Assembly: GCF_006442975.2 (NCBI RefSeq)
Contig: NZ_CP083954.1
Span: 4,223,501 to 4,287,500, forward strand
Direction of reading: 5' to 3'
DNA from: Mesorhizobium sp. B2-1-1
Lineage (GTDB): Bacteria; Pseudomonadota; Alphaproteobacteria; Rhizobiales; Rhizobiaceae
DNA length: 64,000 nucleotides
Every line of letters begins with the position of its first letter. Within the stretch, counting starts at the first letter, position 1. The position numbers were made by a program, and so were the translations under genes. The notes under the pieces are model-generated. The model did not search any database. It saw only the letters and a list, made by a program, of their open reading frames with translations, and was not told the DNA's origin. Positions 17,165-27,104 of the stretch are shown here, piece after piece.

Positions 17165-17830
17165 CTACCTACCATTATACAGCTTCAACGACCACCCGAG
17201 CGAGACCGGCAGCGGGTTCCACCAACCCGTGCGCAGGCCGGCGGTTCGCAAGGCGGCGGCCGTCCAGGTGTTGCAGCCGGCCAGCGCATTGAAATGGCCG
17301 TTCGCCTCATAGAAGCGGTCGAAATCGGAATAGGCGGCCCCTGCGATGACGATCGGCCCGCCTGGTCCTTGCTGAAAACTCGCATCGATGAAGTCGAGCA
17401 ACGCGGCAAAGCGGTCTTCCGGGATGTCGAAGCCGGCGACATCGGGTCCGGAGATATTGCCGGCGACCTCGACATGCATCACTGAAGCGTCAAGCGTCAG
17501 GGCCTTGAATACGGGCATCGCCTTCAGCTGCGACCAAGTCGGCGTCTCCAGGTAGAAGGCGCGGCCGCCCCAGCCGAAGACGATGTAGCGCACCTCGGGC
17601 GCGTCGGAAGGCTGGCCGGCAGCGGCGAGGAAGCGAAAGCGCCGGCGCACGCCATCATCGACGGGAATGGCGATGTCGGTGTGGATCGGATTGCTCAGCA
17701 CCAGAATGTGCCTGGCGCCCTCGCCGGCCGCGGCAGCCGGCCAGAGTGGTCGCGGCACCAGTGTGCCGAGTGCCGCGACCAGCACCACCGCGGCCACCAG
17801 CACGGCCAGGAAACGAAGGCGTTTTCTCAT
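17165..17830 (-). CDS. TIGR02117 (DUF2459) family protein
   Basis: 221 residues with an N-terminal membrane anchor (residues about 6-30) and a soluble domain containing VLSNPIHTDIAIPV, YIVFGWGGRAFYLETPTW and the ending GHFNALAGCNTWTAAALR. These are the hallmark blocks of the TIGR02117/DUF2459 family, often seen near polyhydroxyalkanoate or urease-like genes and with an NlpC/P60-like His/Cys arrangement. Activity unproven. Convergent with the monooxygenase (30 nt gap). Confidence 0.85.
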   Translation of the reverse strand: MRKRLRFLAVLVAAVVLVAALGTLVPRPLWPAAAAGEGARHILVLSNPIHTDIAIPVDDGVRRRFRFLAAAGQPSDAPEVRYIVFGWGGRAFYLETPTWSQLKAMPVFKALTLDASVMHVEVAGNISGPDVAGFDIPEDRFAALLDFIDASFQQGPGGPIVIAGAAYSDFDRFYEANGHFNALAGCNTWTAAALRTAGLRTGWWNPLPVSLGWSLKLYNGR

Positions 17831-17890
17831 CCGGGCATAGTTCTTGCGATTCCATCACGTTTCAATCGAAACGATCCGATCGGCCAAATG

Positions 17891-17921
17891 TGAAAAAGCC
17901 CGACCGTGGCGCGGCCGGGCT
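17891..17921 (-). terminator. Terminator of the aap operon
   Basis: On the minus strand AGCCCGGCC pairs with GGTCGGGCT (9 bp, one G-T), loop 7 nt, followed by TTTTCAC. It stands 25 nt after the aapP stop. Confidence 0.75.
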
Positions 17922-17945
17922 CCTTCCATTTCGACGAGGCAGCGC

Positions 17946-18749
<804 letters not shown>

Positions 18750-18764
18750 GAACCAATCCCCTTT

Positions 18765-19922
18765 TTATCGTTTGTAACCGGTGTCGAGCCGGCGTTCCGT
18801 ATACATTGAATAGCGCGACATGCCGAAGCAGAACAGCCAAAACACGAAGGCGGCGAACACGAGACCGGATTTCGCGGTCTGCGGCGTCGCCCAGTTGGCG
18901 TCCGAGAAGTTCTGCTTGACGACGCCGAGCAGGTCGAACATCGAAATGATGAGGACCAGGCTGGTGTCCTTGAACATGCCGATGAACGTGTTGACGATGC
19001 CGGGAATGACCAGCTTCAGCGCCTGCGGCAGCACGATCAGTCCCATCTTCTGCCAATAGCCGAGGCCGAGCGAATCGGCGCCCTCGTATTGGCCCTTGGG
19101 GATCGCCTGCAGGCCGCCGCGCACCACTTCCGCCATATAGGCGGCGGCAAACAGCGACACGCCGATCAGCGCCCTCAGGTATTTGTCGAAGGTGACGCCG
19201 GCCGGCAGGAAAAGCGGCAGCATGACGCTGACGAAGAACAGCACTGTGATCAGCGGGATGCCGCGCACGGCTTCGATGAAGACGATGCACAGCATCTTGA
19301 CGATCGGCATCTTGGAGCGCCGGCCGAGCGCCAGCACGGTGCCCAGCGGCAGCGACACGGCGATGCCGACGAAGGAGAGGCTGAGCGTGATCAGCAGTCC
19401 GCCCCACCGCGACGTCTCGACATGCGGCAGACCGAACACGCCGCCCACCAGAAGAAAGAAGGCGACGATCGGCAGCACCAGGAAAAGCAGGATGGCGTTC
19501 AGGCCCTTGCGCGGCACGCTGGGGATCAGCATCGGCACCAGCAGCGCCGCGAACAGCATGGCGACCAGGATCGGCCGCCAGCGCTCCTCGACCGGATAGG
19601 TGCCGAACATGAACTGGCCGAACTTGGCGTTGACGAAGGCCCAGCAGGCTCCGCTCCAGCCATCGGGCTGGATGCCGCCCTGCGCCACGGTCGCGCAGAC
19701 GGTCCGGTCCGGCCCGGTCCACTGGGCATTGATGAAGGCCCAGTTGATGACCTGCGGCAGGACCCAGGCGACGATGATGATGCCGAGTATGGTGAGGATG
19801 GTGTCGCCGACCGAACCGACGAGGTTCTTGCGGACCCAGGCATACAGGCCACGCTCGCTGATCGGCGCCGCCTCCGCCAGGGCCATTTCGGTGCGCACCC
19901 AGGACATGTCGTGTTCCTGCAT
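18765..19922 (-). CDS. aapM: General L-amino-acid ABC transporter, permease AapM
   Basis: 385 residues from ATG 19922, 4 nt after the aapQ stop. Larger than ordinary HisM-type permeases because of an extended N-terminal part with extra helices and a periplasmic loop ([19 protein letters not shown]), as known for AapM/BztC. The permease core has EAVRGIPLI and the EAA loop [20 protein letters not shown]. Forms the channel with AapQ. Confidence 0.95.
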   Translation of the reverse strand: MQEHDMSWVRTEMALAEAAPISERGLYAWVRKNLVGSVGDTILTILGIIIVAWVLPQVINWAFINAQWTGPDRTVCATVAQGGIQPDGWSGACWAFVNAKFGQFMFGTYPVEERWRPILVAMLFAALLVPMLIPSVPRKGLNAILLFLVLPIVAFFLLVGGVFGLPHVETSRWGGLLITLSLSFVGIAVSLPLGTVLALGRRSKMPIVKMLCIVFIEAVRGIPLITVLFFVSVMLPLFLPAGVTFDKYLRALIGVSLFAAAYMAEVVRGGLQAIPKGQYEGADSLGLGYWQKMGLIVLPQALKLVIPGIVNTFIGMFKDTSLVLIISMFDLLGVVKQNFSDANWATPQTAKSGLVFAAFVFWLFCFGMSRYSMYTERRLDTGYKR

Positions 19923-19926
19923 GGCC

Positions 19927-21114
19927 CTACCTTTCCACCAACGCCATTCTGGCATTGACCACGTTCATCACGGCCGAGGTCACCAGGCTGAGTATGAGAT
20001 AGGCGATCATCATGATCAGCACGCCCTCGACCGCCTGGCCGGTCTGGTTGAGCACCGTGCCGGCGGTCGCCGTCAGGTCCGGATAGCCGATGGCGATGGC
20101 CAGCGAGGAGTTCTTGGTCAGGTTGAGATACTGGCTGGTCAACGGCGGGATGACGATGCGCATGGCCTGCGGCACCACGACCAGCCGCAGGATCGATCCC
20201 GAGCGCAGGCCAAGTGCGGCGGCGGCCTCGGTCTGGCCCTTGCTGACACCCCTGATGCCGGCCCGCACGATCTCGGCGATGAAGGCCGCCGTGTAGCAGG
20301 ACAGCGCCAGATAGAGCGACAGGAACTCCGGCTTGACCTGGAAGCCGCCGGTCAGGTTGAAGGTCGATTGTTTCGGAAAATCGAAGCTCAGCGGAAAGCC
20401 GCTCAGCGCATAGGCGAGCAGCGGCAGGCCGACGATCAGCGCGACGGACGTCCAGAACACGGGAAACTGCTGACCCGTCGCCATCTGCCGCTGGCGCGCC
20501 TTGCGGGCGACGAACCAGGCCATGGCGATACCCACGATGAGCGCCACGAAGATCAGCCATGAGCCCTCGCCCCAGACGGCGCGCGGGAAATAGAAACCGC
20601 GCTGGTTGAGGAAGGAACCGAAAGGCAGGTTATAGCTCTCGCGCGGCGGCGGCAACACGGCCAGCACCCCCGAATACCAGAAGAAGATGACCAGCAGCGG
20701 CGGGATGTTGCGGAAGATCTCGACATAGACCGTGCAGATCTTGCGGATCAGCCAATTCTGCGACAGCCGGCCGATGCCGATGACGAAGCCGATAATGGTC
20801 GCGGTGACGATGCCGGCCACGGCGACGATGATGGTGTTGATCAGGCCGACAATGATGGCGCGACCGTAGGTCGAATCGGACGTGTAGGCGATCGGCGTGT
20901 CCGAGATGTCGAATCCGGCGCGGCCCCTGAGGAAGCCGAAACCGGAGGCGATGTGAAGACGCTGCAGATTGTCGATGACGTTCTGCACGATCCACCAGAC
21001 AGAGCCGAACAGAACGACGACGACCAGTGTCTGGAAGAAGAGACTGCGGACTTTCGGGTCGTTGATAAAGGAGCCGCGACTTGTATCCTCGCGAAGGACT
21101 TCCTGCGATGCCAT
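19927..21114 (-). CDS. aapQ: General L-amino-acid ABC transporter, permease AapQ
   Basis: 395 residues. N-terminal [20 protein letters not shown] helix, periplasmic insertion, then the permease core with [16 protein letters not shown] and the EAA loop [20 protein letters not shown]. Length and the long middle insertion match AapQ/BztB. It follows aapJ through a 65-nt gap that contains a strong hairpin, so its mRNA level is probably lower than that of the binding protein. Confidence 0.95.
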   Translation of the reverse strand: MASQEVLREDTSRGSFINDPKVRSLFFQTLVVVVLFGSVWWIVQNVIDNLQRLHIASGFGFLRGRAGFDISDTPIAYTSDSTYGRAIIVGLINTIIVAVAGIVTATIIGFVIGIGRLSQNWLIRKICTVYVEIFRNIPPLLVIFFWYSGVLAVLPPPRESYNLPFGSFLNQRGFYFPRAVWGEGSWLIFVALIVGIAMAWFVARKARQRQMATGQQFPVFWTSVALIVGLPLLAYALSGFPLSFDFPKQSTFNLTGGFQVKPEFLSLYLALSCYTAAFIAEIVRAGIRGVSKGQTEAAAALGLRSGSILRLVVVPQAMRIVIPPLTSQYLNLTKNSSLAIAIGYPDLTATAGTVLNQTGQAVEGVLIMMIAYLILSLVTSAVMNVVNARMALVER

Positions 21115-21129
21115 ATCACCGTCCCCTGT

Positions 21130-21167
21130 GAAAGAGAAACCGGAAGGCAGATGGTTCTGCCTTCCGG
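21130..21167 (-). terminator. Intercistronic attenuator between aapJ and aapQ
   Basis: On the minus strand CCGGAAGGCAG pairs perfectly with CTGCCTTCCGG (11 bp), loop 6 nt, followed by TTTCTCTTTC. It lies just behind the aapJ stop and before aapQ. Such partial terminators or 3'-end stabilisers raise binding protein over permease; the function here is inferred from position. Confidence 0.75.
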
Positions 21168-21179
21168 ATCACATTTCGA

Positions 21180-22208
21180 TCAGCGGATCGGTGGAGCGTA
21201 TTGCAGGCCGCCCTTGGTCCACAACGCGTTGATGCCGCGGGCGATCTTCAGCGGGCTGCCCGAGCCGACATTGCGGTCGAACATTTCGCCGTAATTGCCG
21301 ACCGCCTTGACGATGTTGACGACCCAGTCGTTGGAGACGCCGAGATCGGTGCCGATCTTGGTGTCGGCTTCCTGGCCGAGCACGCGTTTGATCTCAGGGC
21401 TGGCCGAGTTCTTCATCTCGTCGACATTGGCCTTGGTGATGCCGAGTTCCTCGGCATCGAGCAGCGCGAAATAGGTCCACTTGACGATATGGTACCACTG
21501 GTCGTCGCCCTGGCGCACTGCCGGTCCGAGCGGCTCCTTGGAGATGATCTCCGGCAGCACGACGTGATCGGCCGGCGCACCCAGCGTCAGGCGGATGCCG
21601 TAAAGGCCCGACTGGTCTGTGGTGTAGACGTCGCAGCGGCCGGCGTCATAGGCTGCGTTGACCTCTTCGAGCTTCTCGAAAACGACCGGATTGTACTCCA
21701 TCTTGTTCGCCTTGAAGTAGTCGGCGAGGTTGAGCTCGGTGGTGGTGCCGCTCTGCACGCAGACGGCGGCGCCGGACAGCTGAAGCGCCGAATTGACGCC
21801 CGGCAGCTTCTTGGCGTTGATCATGAAGCCCTGGCCGTCATAGTAGGTGGTGCCGATGAAGTTCAGGCCAAGTGCCGTGTCGCGGTTAATGGTCCAGGTG
21901 GTGTTGCGCGACAGGATGTCGATCTCGCCCGACTGCAGCGCGGTGAAGCGCTCCTTGGCGCTGAGCGGCGTGAACTTGACCTTGGAGCCGTCACCGAAGA
22001 CGGCGGCCGCCACGGCGCGGCAGAAATCGGCATCGATGCCTTGCCAGTCACCCTTGTCGTCCGGCGCGGAGAAGCCGGCCAGACCCGTCGAGACGCCGCA
22101 CTGGATGAAGCCCTTCTGCTTGACCGTGTCGAGCGTGGTGGCTGAAGCCGTTGAAGCCACGGCTCCAAGCGCGGCGGCTCCAAGGATGCCGATTGCAATG
22201 TGTTTCAT
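21180..22208 (-). CDS. aapJ: General L-amino-acid ABC transporter, substrate-binding protein
   Basis: 342 residues from ATG 22208; codons further upstream have no ribosome site. Sec signal peptide of about 23 residues ending STASA, then a family 3 solute-binding protein: TLDTVKQKGFIQCGVSTGLAGF, DADFCRAVAAAVFGD, LSRNTTWTINRD and the long C-terminal part typical of AapJ/BztA. Periplasmic receptor for many L-amino acids. First gene of aapJQMP, divergent from metC across a 591-bp region. Confidence 0.96.
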   Translation of the reverse strand: MKHIAIGILGAAALGAVASTASATTLDTVKQKGFIQCGVSTGLAGFSAPDDKGDWQGIDADFCRAVAAAVFGDGSKVKFTPLSAKERFTALQSGEIDILSRNTTWTINRDTALGLNFIGTTYYDGQGFMINAKKLPGVNSALQLSGAAVCVQSGTTTELNLADYFKANKMEYNPVVFEKLEEVNAAYDAGRCDVYTTDQSGLYGIRLTLGAPADHVVLPEIISKEPLGPAVRQGDDQWYHIVKWTYFALLDAEELGITKANVDEMKNSASPEIKRVLGQEADTKIGTDLGVSNDWVVNIVKAVGNYGEMFDRNVGSGSPLKIARGINALWTKGGLQYAPPIR

Positions 22209-22799
22209 GACCCACAGACCCTTTTCTGTTTTCAGGCAAACCTGATCTTTTTTTCCCGCGTGAACGCAGCTTTTCGTTCCGGCCCATTTCCGGAACTCCG
22301 CATCGCAGTCGACGCGCCGCCTCCCATTCACGAACAGCATCGAAGGCGATAATTCCTGTGAGGTCAAGGAAAATGACCGAATTCAGATGGGTTTGAAAAT
22401 CGTTTGCCGCAATTGCCTGAATAGCAGACAAACGCGCCCGCAATTTAGTCAGAAGCGCGAATAAAGCCGGCGAAGCTCGCCCTACGCCAGGCTGCGCTCT
22501 GTCCGCAAAAAATCCATCCGCCCGATTACTCTGCGTTACTGTGCTCTGCCGGCCGGTTGCGTGCCGATGTCTGCGCCCTCTGGCTGGATCTGGGTCATGG
22601 TGAGGTACGCTTTGCGCTATCAGGCGACGCATGCCGCTGCCGGCGGCGGGCTTTCTGGCCGCGCCATTACGCTTGCAGTCGGCCTGCGGCGGCTCCGGCA
22701 ATTGGCACATTCGAAGTCGGGGTCCTGGCGAAAGCCGGCTGTTGCGCGGTCCATGTCGCCGCACTATGGCTAGCGGCTTACCAAAAAAGGCGACGACGA
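22209..22799. other. Divergent control region aapJ/metC
   Basis: No convincing gene lies here. The 200 nt nearest aapJ are AT-richer than the rest and must contain its promoter; one TTGACC hexamer reads toward aapJ on the minus strand at about 22367-22372, but its -10 partner is weak. Nitrogen control (NtrC, sigma-54) is known for aap in rhizobia; I could not find a clean GG-N10-GC element. Confidence 0.4.
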
Positions 22800-23984
22800 A
22801 TGGCAAAAGACGGCAACGAGCCGGTGACTGGCAAAATGGGCATCAACACGCGGCTTGCCCATTCGGGCAACAACCCGCACGACTATTTCGGCTTCGTCAA
22901 TCCGCCTGTCGTGCACGCCTCCACGGTGCTGTTCCGCAATGCCGCCTCGATGGCTGGACGGGACCAGAAATACACCTACGGCACGCGCGGCACACCGACC
23001 ACCGACGCCTTGGCCCAGGCCATAGACGCGCTGGAGGGGTCGGCCGGCACGATCGTGGTCCCGTCGGGCCTGGCGGCGGTGACGGTGCCGCTGCTTGCCT
23101 TCGTTTCGGCGGGCGACCACCTGCTGATCGTCGACAGCGTCTATCATCCGACGCGCAACTTCGCCGACACGATGCTGAAGCGGCTCGGCGTCGAGGTCGA
23201 GTATTATGCTCCCGGCATCGGCGCGGGCATCGCCGCCTTGATCAAGCCGAACACCAAGGTGGTGTTCACGGAATCGCCGGCCTCAAACACGTTCGAGGTG
23301 CAGGACATACCAGCCATCGCGAAGGCCGCGCACGCCGCCGGTGCCATCGTCATGATGGACAATACCTGGGCGACGCCGCTTTATTTCCGTCCGCTCGACC
23401 ATGGCGTCGACATCTCGATCCATGCGGCGACGAAATATCCCGCCGGTCATTCGGACGTGCTGCTGGGTACGGTGTCGGCCACCGAGGCCTGCTGTAAACA
23501 GCTGTATGAAAGCTTCTGCACGCTTGGCTGCTGCGCCGGACCCGACGACGTCTACCAGGTGCTGCGCGGCTTGCGCACCATGGGGGTGCGCCTCGATCAC
23601 CATCAGCGCAGCGCGCTCGCCATCGCGGCATGGCTGGAGGGCCAGAAGGGCGTGGCGCGCGTGCTCCACCCCGGCCTTCCCAGTCATCCCGACCACGCGC
23701 TGTGGAAGCGTGACTTTTCCGGCTCCAGCGGCATCTTCTCCATCGTGCTTGCCGGCGGCGGCCAGAAACAGCAGCACGCGTTCCTCGACGCATTGCGGAT
23801 CTTTGGTCTCGGCTACTCCTGGGGCGGTTACGAGAGCCTTGCCGTGCCGGTCTGGCTCGGCGACCGCGTCGTTGCCAAGGGCCCCGATGAAGGGCCGTTG
23901 ATTCGTCTCCAGATCGGCCTCGAGGATGTCGAGGACCTCATGACCGATATTCTTCGCGGGCTCACCGCCGCCGCAGCGGCCTGA
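22800..23984 (+). CDS. metC: Cystathionine beta-lyase
   Basis: 394 residues, a PLP enzyme of the Cys/Met metabolism family. The cofactor Lys is residue 212 in HAATKYPAGHSD; YTYGTRGTPTTDALA, GSAGTIVVPSGLAAV and VMMDNTWATP are the usual neighbours. It cleaves cystathionine to homocysteine, pyruvate and ammonia for methionine synthesis. In Rhizobium leguminosarum metC is also found next to aapJ, so the arrangement is conserved. The start at 22800 begins the homologous region; an open frame runs further upstream. The chosen start has no strong ribosome site (GGCGACGACGA). Confidence 0.93.
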   Translation: MAKDGNEPVTGKMGINTRLAHSGNNPHDYFGFVNPPVVHASTVLFRNAASMAGRDQKYTYGTRGTPTTDALAQAIDALEGSAGTIVVPSGLAAVTVPLLAFVSAGDHLLIVDSVYHPTRNFADTMLKRLGVEVEYYAPGIGAGIAALIKPNTKVVFTESPASNTFEVQDIPAIAKAAHAAGAIVMMDNTWATPLYFRPLDHGVDISIHAATKYPAGHSDVLLGTVSATEACCKQLYESFCTLGCCAGPDDVYQVLRGLRTMGVRLDHHQRSALAIAAWLEGQKGVARVLHPGLPSHPDHALWKRDFSGSSGIFSIVLAGGGQKQQHAFLDALRIFGLGYSWGGYESLAVPVWLGDRVVAKGPDEGPLIRLQIGLEDVEDLMTDILRGLTAAAAA

Positions 23985-24196
23985 CGCGACCTCTCGGACC
24001 GATACCAGCAGCGCCCGCAAGGCCTTGACGCGATTGAGCAAACGGGGGCCGCACGCGGCGCCCCGGTCCGGCCATGTCGGCAATATTATTCTCCCCATCC
24101 GCAGTTTTGCGGATTTGTTTGACTTCCAAATTGCCGGCTTCCGCTTCATTGCGGCAGCGGAAATCATTCCCCAGCCACCGCACCAAGAGCCTGCCC

Positions 24197-25285
24197 ATGG
24201 CGTTCCGCCTCTTTGTTCCCATTCTTGCCGGCGCGACGCTGCGCGAACGCATCATCGCCTGCGTCGGTGCGATGATCGGCATTGCGCTGACTGGCGCGAT
24301 CAGCGGACTCACACTGGGTAGCGGGCCACATGTGCCGCTGCTGGTGGCGCCAATGGGAGCATCGGCGGTGCTGTTGTTCGCGGTGCCCGCCAGCCCGCTG
24401 GCGCAGCCCTGGTCGATCATCGGCGGCAACACGATCTCGGCGCTTGTCGGCGTGATCGTGGTGCAATTCGTGCACCAGCCGGTGCTCGCCACCGGTATTG
24501 CGGTAGCGCTGGCGATTGCCGCAATGTCATTCACGCGCTGCCTGCATCCACCCGGGGGTGCGGCGGCATTGACCGCGGTGTTCGGCGGCCCAGCCGTGAT
24601 CAGCGCCGGCTTCCTTTTTCCTTTCGTGCCGGTGGCGGTCAATTCGATGCTGCTGGTGGCGCTTGGCTACGGCTTCCACAAGCTGGCCCGGCGCAACTAC
24701 CCGCACGTGCCGGCCCCGGCGCCGGTAAACAGTCACGGCACCATCGATCCGCCGGCGCAATTGCGTGTCGGTTTTCGCTCCGAGGACATCGACGCCGCGC
24801 TTGGAGCGCTCGACGAGACCTTCGACATCGATCGGGGCGATCTCGACCGGTTGCTGCGGCAGGTCGAATTGCAGGCCATGGTGCGCGAGCACGCGACGTT
24901 GCGGTGCCAAGACATCATGTCGCGCGACGTCATCTCGGTGGACGAGCACACGCCAGCCGCCGCTGCGCGCCAATTGCTGCTTGACCACAACATACGAACC
25001 TTGCCGGTGGTGGATGCCGAGGCAAGGCTGGCCGGAACCGTGGGCTTGCGGGAACTGACACTGGCGGCCGGCACGGTCGGAACCGTGATCTCGCCGGCGG
25101 CAACCGCAACTGCCGGCTCGAACGCCATGGCGCTGCTGCCAGTGCTGACCGACGGGCGCAGTCACGCCGTCATCATCGTCGACGATAAAAACCACATCCT
25201 CGGGCTGATCACGCAAACCGATCTGCTGGCCGCGACGGCGCGGATGCAAAACACCGGCACGGAGCCGGCCAAAGTGCTAGCATAG
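24197..25285 (+). CDS. HPP family membrane protein with CBS pair
   Basis: 362 residues from ATG 24197. The N-terminal half (about residues 10-170) is an HPP-family domain with four to five helices and the diagnostic MGASAVLLFAVPASPLAQPW and CLHPPGGAAALTAVFGG motifs. The C-terminal part carries two CBS domains (about 235-290 and 300-355: DIMSRDVISVDEHTPAAAARQLL, VIIVDDKNHILGLITQTDLL). HPP proteins have been tied to nitrite transport in chloroplasts and cyanobacteria; the CBS pair would sense adenosyl ligands. The bacterial role is unknown. Confidence 0.88.
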   Translation: MAFRLFVPILAGATLRERIIACVGAMIGIALTGAISGLTLGSGPHVPLLVAPMGASAVLLFAVPASPLAQPWSIIGGNTISALVGVIVVQFVHQPVLATGIAVALAIAAMSFTRCLHPPGGAAALTAVFGGPAVISAGFLFPFVPVAVNSMLLVALGYGFHKLARRNYPHVPAPAPVNSHGTIDPPAQLRVGFRSEDIDAALGALDETFDIDRGDLDRLLRQVELQAMVREHATLRCQDIMSRDVISVDEHTPAAAARQLLLDHNIRTLPVVDAEARLAGTVGLRELTLAAGTVGTVISPAATATAGSNAMALLPVLTDGRSHAVIIVDDKNHILGLITQTDLLAATARMQNTGTEPAKVLA

Positions 25286-25317
25286 GTAGCCAGGCGATCG
25301 GCCCGGCGTGATTTTTC

Positions 25318-25347
25318 GGGAACCTTTTTTCGAAACCTGCATCCAAT
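25318..25347 (+). promoter_or_regulatory. ECF-type promoter in front of the sigma factor
   Basis: GGGAAC (25318-25323), a 16-nt spacer, then CATCCAAT (25340-25347), 28 nt before the sigma-factor ATG. The same two elements with identical spacing stand at 26076-26105 before the next operon. GGAAC-type -35 boxes are characteristic of ECF sigma factors, so this is most likely the autoregulatory promoter. Confidence 0.7.
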
Positions 25348-25375
25348 CTTTCGTGCAAGGATCGATGGAGGACAC

Positions 25376-26044
25376 ATGCCCGCGCTGACGGCAACATCAA
25401 CAGCGACGGACGAGCTTCGGCTCGTGGCCCGCGCGCTCGCCCGCGACAGCGATGCCTTTCGCAAGATCATGAAGCTGAACAACCAGCGGCTCTACCGACT
25501 GGCGCGCGGCATGGTGCGCAACGACGGCGAGGCCGAGGACATCGTGCAGGAGGCCTATGTCAGGGCCTTTACCAATCTCGGCACCTATCGCGGCGATGCT
25601 TCGCTTTCCACCTGGCTGTCGCGCATCGTCATCAACGAGGCGCTCGGGCGGCTTCGCAAAGGACGGCGAACCGTGGCCATGCCTGAAAACCCGGAAGCGC
25701 AGATCATCCGGTTTCCCCTCAACCCAAGCGACGATCCGGAGCGGACGATGGCGCAGCGGCAAATCCTCGGGCTTGTCGAGCGGGCGACCGACAGCCTGCC
25801 CGACGCCTATCGCGCGGTTTTCGTGGCCCGCGTCATCGAGGGGCTGAGCATCGAGGAGACCGCCGACCTGCTCGGCGTGCGGCCCGAGACCGTCAAGACG
25901 AGACTGCACCGCGCCCGCGTTTTGCTGCGCAAGGCGCTGGACGACGAGATCGGGCCGGTGCTGCTCGACGCCTTTCCCTTCGCCGGCCGGCGCTGCGAGC
26001 GGCTGACGCAGGCCGTGATGAAACGGCTCGGATTCGACGGGTGA
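25376..26044 (+). CDS. ECF RNA polymerase sigma factor
   Basis: 222 residues. Sigma region 2 spans about 30-95 (LNNQRLYRLARGMVRNDGEAEDIVQEAYVRAF, STWLSRIVINEALGRLRK) and region 4 about 135-190 (SLPDAYRAVFVARVIEGLSI, then ETADLLGVRPETVKTRLHRAR). A short C-terminal tail of about 30 residues follows and might have a regulatory role. GGAGG precedes ATG 25376. No anti-sigma gene is adjacent, so control may be by autoregulation or by an unlinked factor. The downstream DUF4142-cupredoxin operon carries the same promoter and is the obvious target. Confidence 0.95.
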   Translation: MPALTATSTATDELRLVARALARDSDAFRKIMKLNNQRLYRLARGMVRNDGEAEDIVQEAYVRAFTNLGTYRGDASLSTWLSRIVINEALGRLRKGRRTVAMPENPEAQIIRFPLNPSDDPERTMAQRQILGLVERATDSLPDAYRAVFVARVIEGLSIEETADLLGVRPETVKTRLHRARVLLRKALDDEIGPVLLDAFPFAGRRCERLTQAVMKRLGFDG

Positions 26045-26075
26045 TCTTCAAGGCCAGATCTTTCGCCGATTTGTC

Positions 26076-26105
26076 GGGAACGTTTCTGCGCCATCCTCAT
26101 CCAAT
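26076..26105 (+). promoter_or_regulatory. ECF-type promoter of the DUF4142-cupredoxin operon
   Basis: GGGAAC (26076-26081), 16-nt spacer, CATCCAAT (26098-26105), identical in both elements and spacing to the promoter before the sigma gene. It lies 54 nt upstream of the DUF4142 start. Confidence 0.7.
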
Positions 26106-26159
26106 GAATGTCAACCCAGATGAAGCCCGCTGCCCAGCCTGTCGGGCGAAGGAGATGCC

Positions 26160-26684
26160 ATGCTTATCCGACATACCACAGCGTTTGCCGCCCTCTTGCT
26201 GCTTGGCGCTGCCCCATTTGCGCAAGCTGCCGACAAGCCGACCGACCCGCAGATCGCCCACATCGCCTACACAGCCGACATGATCGACATCGAGGCGGCC
26301 AAGCAGGCAATCAAGAAATCCAAGAACAAGGAAGTCGTCGATTTCGCCAAGGACATGGAGCGCGACCACGAAGCGGTGAACAAGCAGGCGCTCGACCTGC
26401 TCAAGAAGCTCAAGGTGAAGCCGGAAGACAATGCCACCAGCCAGGCGCTGACCAAGGCGGCGAAAGAGGAACATGCCAAGCTCGCCAAGCTGAAAGGGGC
26501 TGCCTTCGACAAGGCCTATATCGAAAACGAGGTGGCCTACCACAAGCAGGTCAATGGAGCGCTCGAAACCCTGCTCATTCCGTCGGCCAGCAATGCCGAG
26601 CTGAAGAGCCTGCTCGAAACCGGCCTCAAAATCTTCCAGGGGCATGAGCAGCATGCCGAACATGTCGCCGGCATGTTGAAATGA
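26160..26684 (+). CDS. DUF4142 periplasmic protein
   Basis: 174 residues with a Sec signal peptide (cleavage after AQA, residue 23). The mature part is an all-helical ferritin-like DUF4142 domain: AYTADMIDIEAAKQAIKKSK, VVDFAKDMERDHEAVNKQAL, KEEHAKLAKLKGAAFDKAYI and the final EQHAEHVAGML. His and Glu positions spaced along the helices resemble a metal or redox site, but catalysis is unknown. GGAGATGCC precedes ATG 26160. Its stop overlaps the start of the cupredoxin gene, and the ECF-type promoter upstream places it in the sigma-factor regulon. Confidence 0.88.
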   Translation: MLIRHTTAFAALLLLGAAPFAQAADKPTDPQIAHIAYTADMIDIEAAKQAIKKSKNKEVVDFAKDMERDHEAVNKQALDLLKKLKVKPEDNATSQALTKAAKEEHAKLAKLKGAAFDKAYIENEVAYHKQVNGALETLLIPSASNAELKSLLETGLKIFQGHEQHAEHVAGMLK

Positions 26685-27001
26685 AAGCGGCCGTGCTGAT
26701 CCGACCGCTCCTTGCCTGGCTGGCGCTGGTGCTTGCCGCCGGCCCGGCGCCGGCCGCGACGATCGAGGTGACGATCGAGAAGCTCGTCTTCTCGCCCGCA
26801 AGCGTCGAGGCCAGGGTCGGCGACACGATCGAGTGGGTGAACAAGGACGCATTCGCCCACACGGCCACGGTGAAGGGCAGCTGGGAGGTGATGATGCCGC
26901 CGAAGGCGAAGGGAAAACTGACCCTCAAGACGGCGGGAGCGGTTGATTATTTCTGCCGCTTCCATCCCAACATGAAAGGCCGATTGGTAGTGGCGCCCTG
27001 A
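26681..27001 (+). CDS. Cupredoxin-domain copper protein
   Basis: 106 residues, signal peptide to about residue 26. A type 1 copper site is visible: His60 in AFAHTATV and Cys92, His95, Met98 in YFCRFHPNM, all present, so it should bind copper and transfer electrons in the periplasm. Short, amicyanin/pseudoazurin-like. Starts at ATG 26681 inside the DUF4142 stop (ATGA overlap), so the two are translationally coupled and presumably act together under ECF sigma control. Confidence 0.9.
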   Translation: MKAAVLIRPLLAWLALVLAAGPAPAATIEVTIEKLVFSPASVEARVGDTIEWVNKDAFAHTATVKGSWEVMMPPKAKGKLTLKTAGAVDYFCRFHPNMKGRLVVAP

Positions 27002-27042
27002 AAATCTGGGCCGGTGGCGGGACTTGGCCGCAAATACCAAGC

Positions 27043-27076
27043 CCCGTCACTCCGGAGCACCCGTCACTCCGGAGCA
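27043..27076. repeat. Perfect 17-bp tandem duplication
   Basis: CCCGTCACTCCGGAGCA occurs twice head to tail (27043-27059 and 27060-27076) in the gap between the cupredoxin and transporter genes. Each unit contains CTCCGGAG, a perfect palindrome. Too small to assign a role. Confidence 0.7.
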
Positions 27077-27104
27077 ATTGAGCACGGAACAGTCGCGCTA
27101 GGGA

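Noticed and set aside
22557..22799. N-terminal extension of metC to 22557
   Set aside because: The extra 81 residues have no similarity to the family, which begins at the lysine-rich MAKDGNEP region; the reading frame is merely open.
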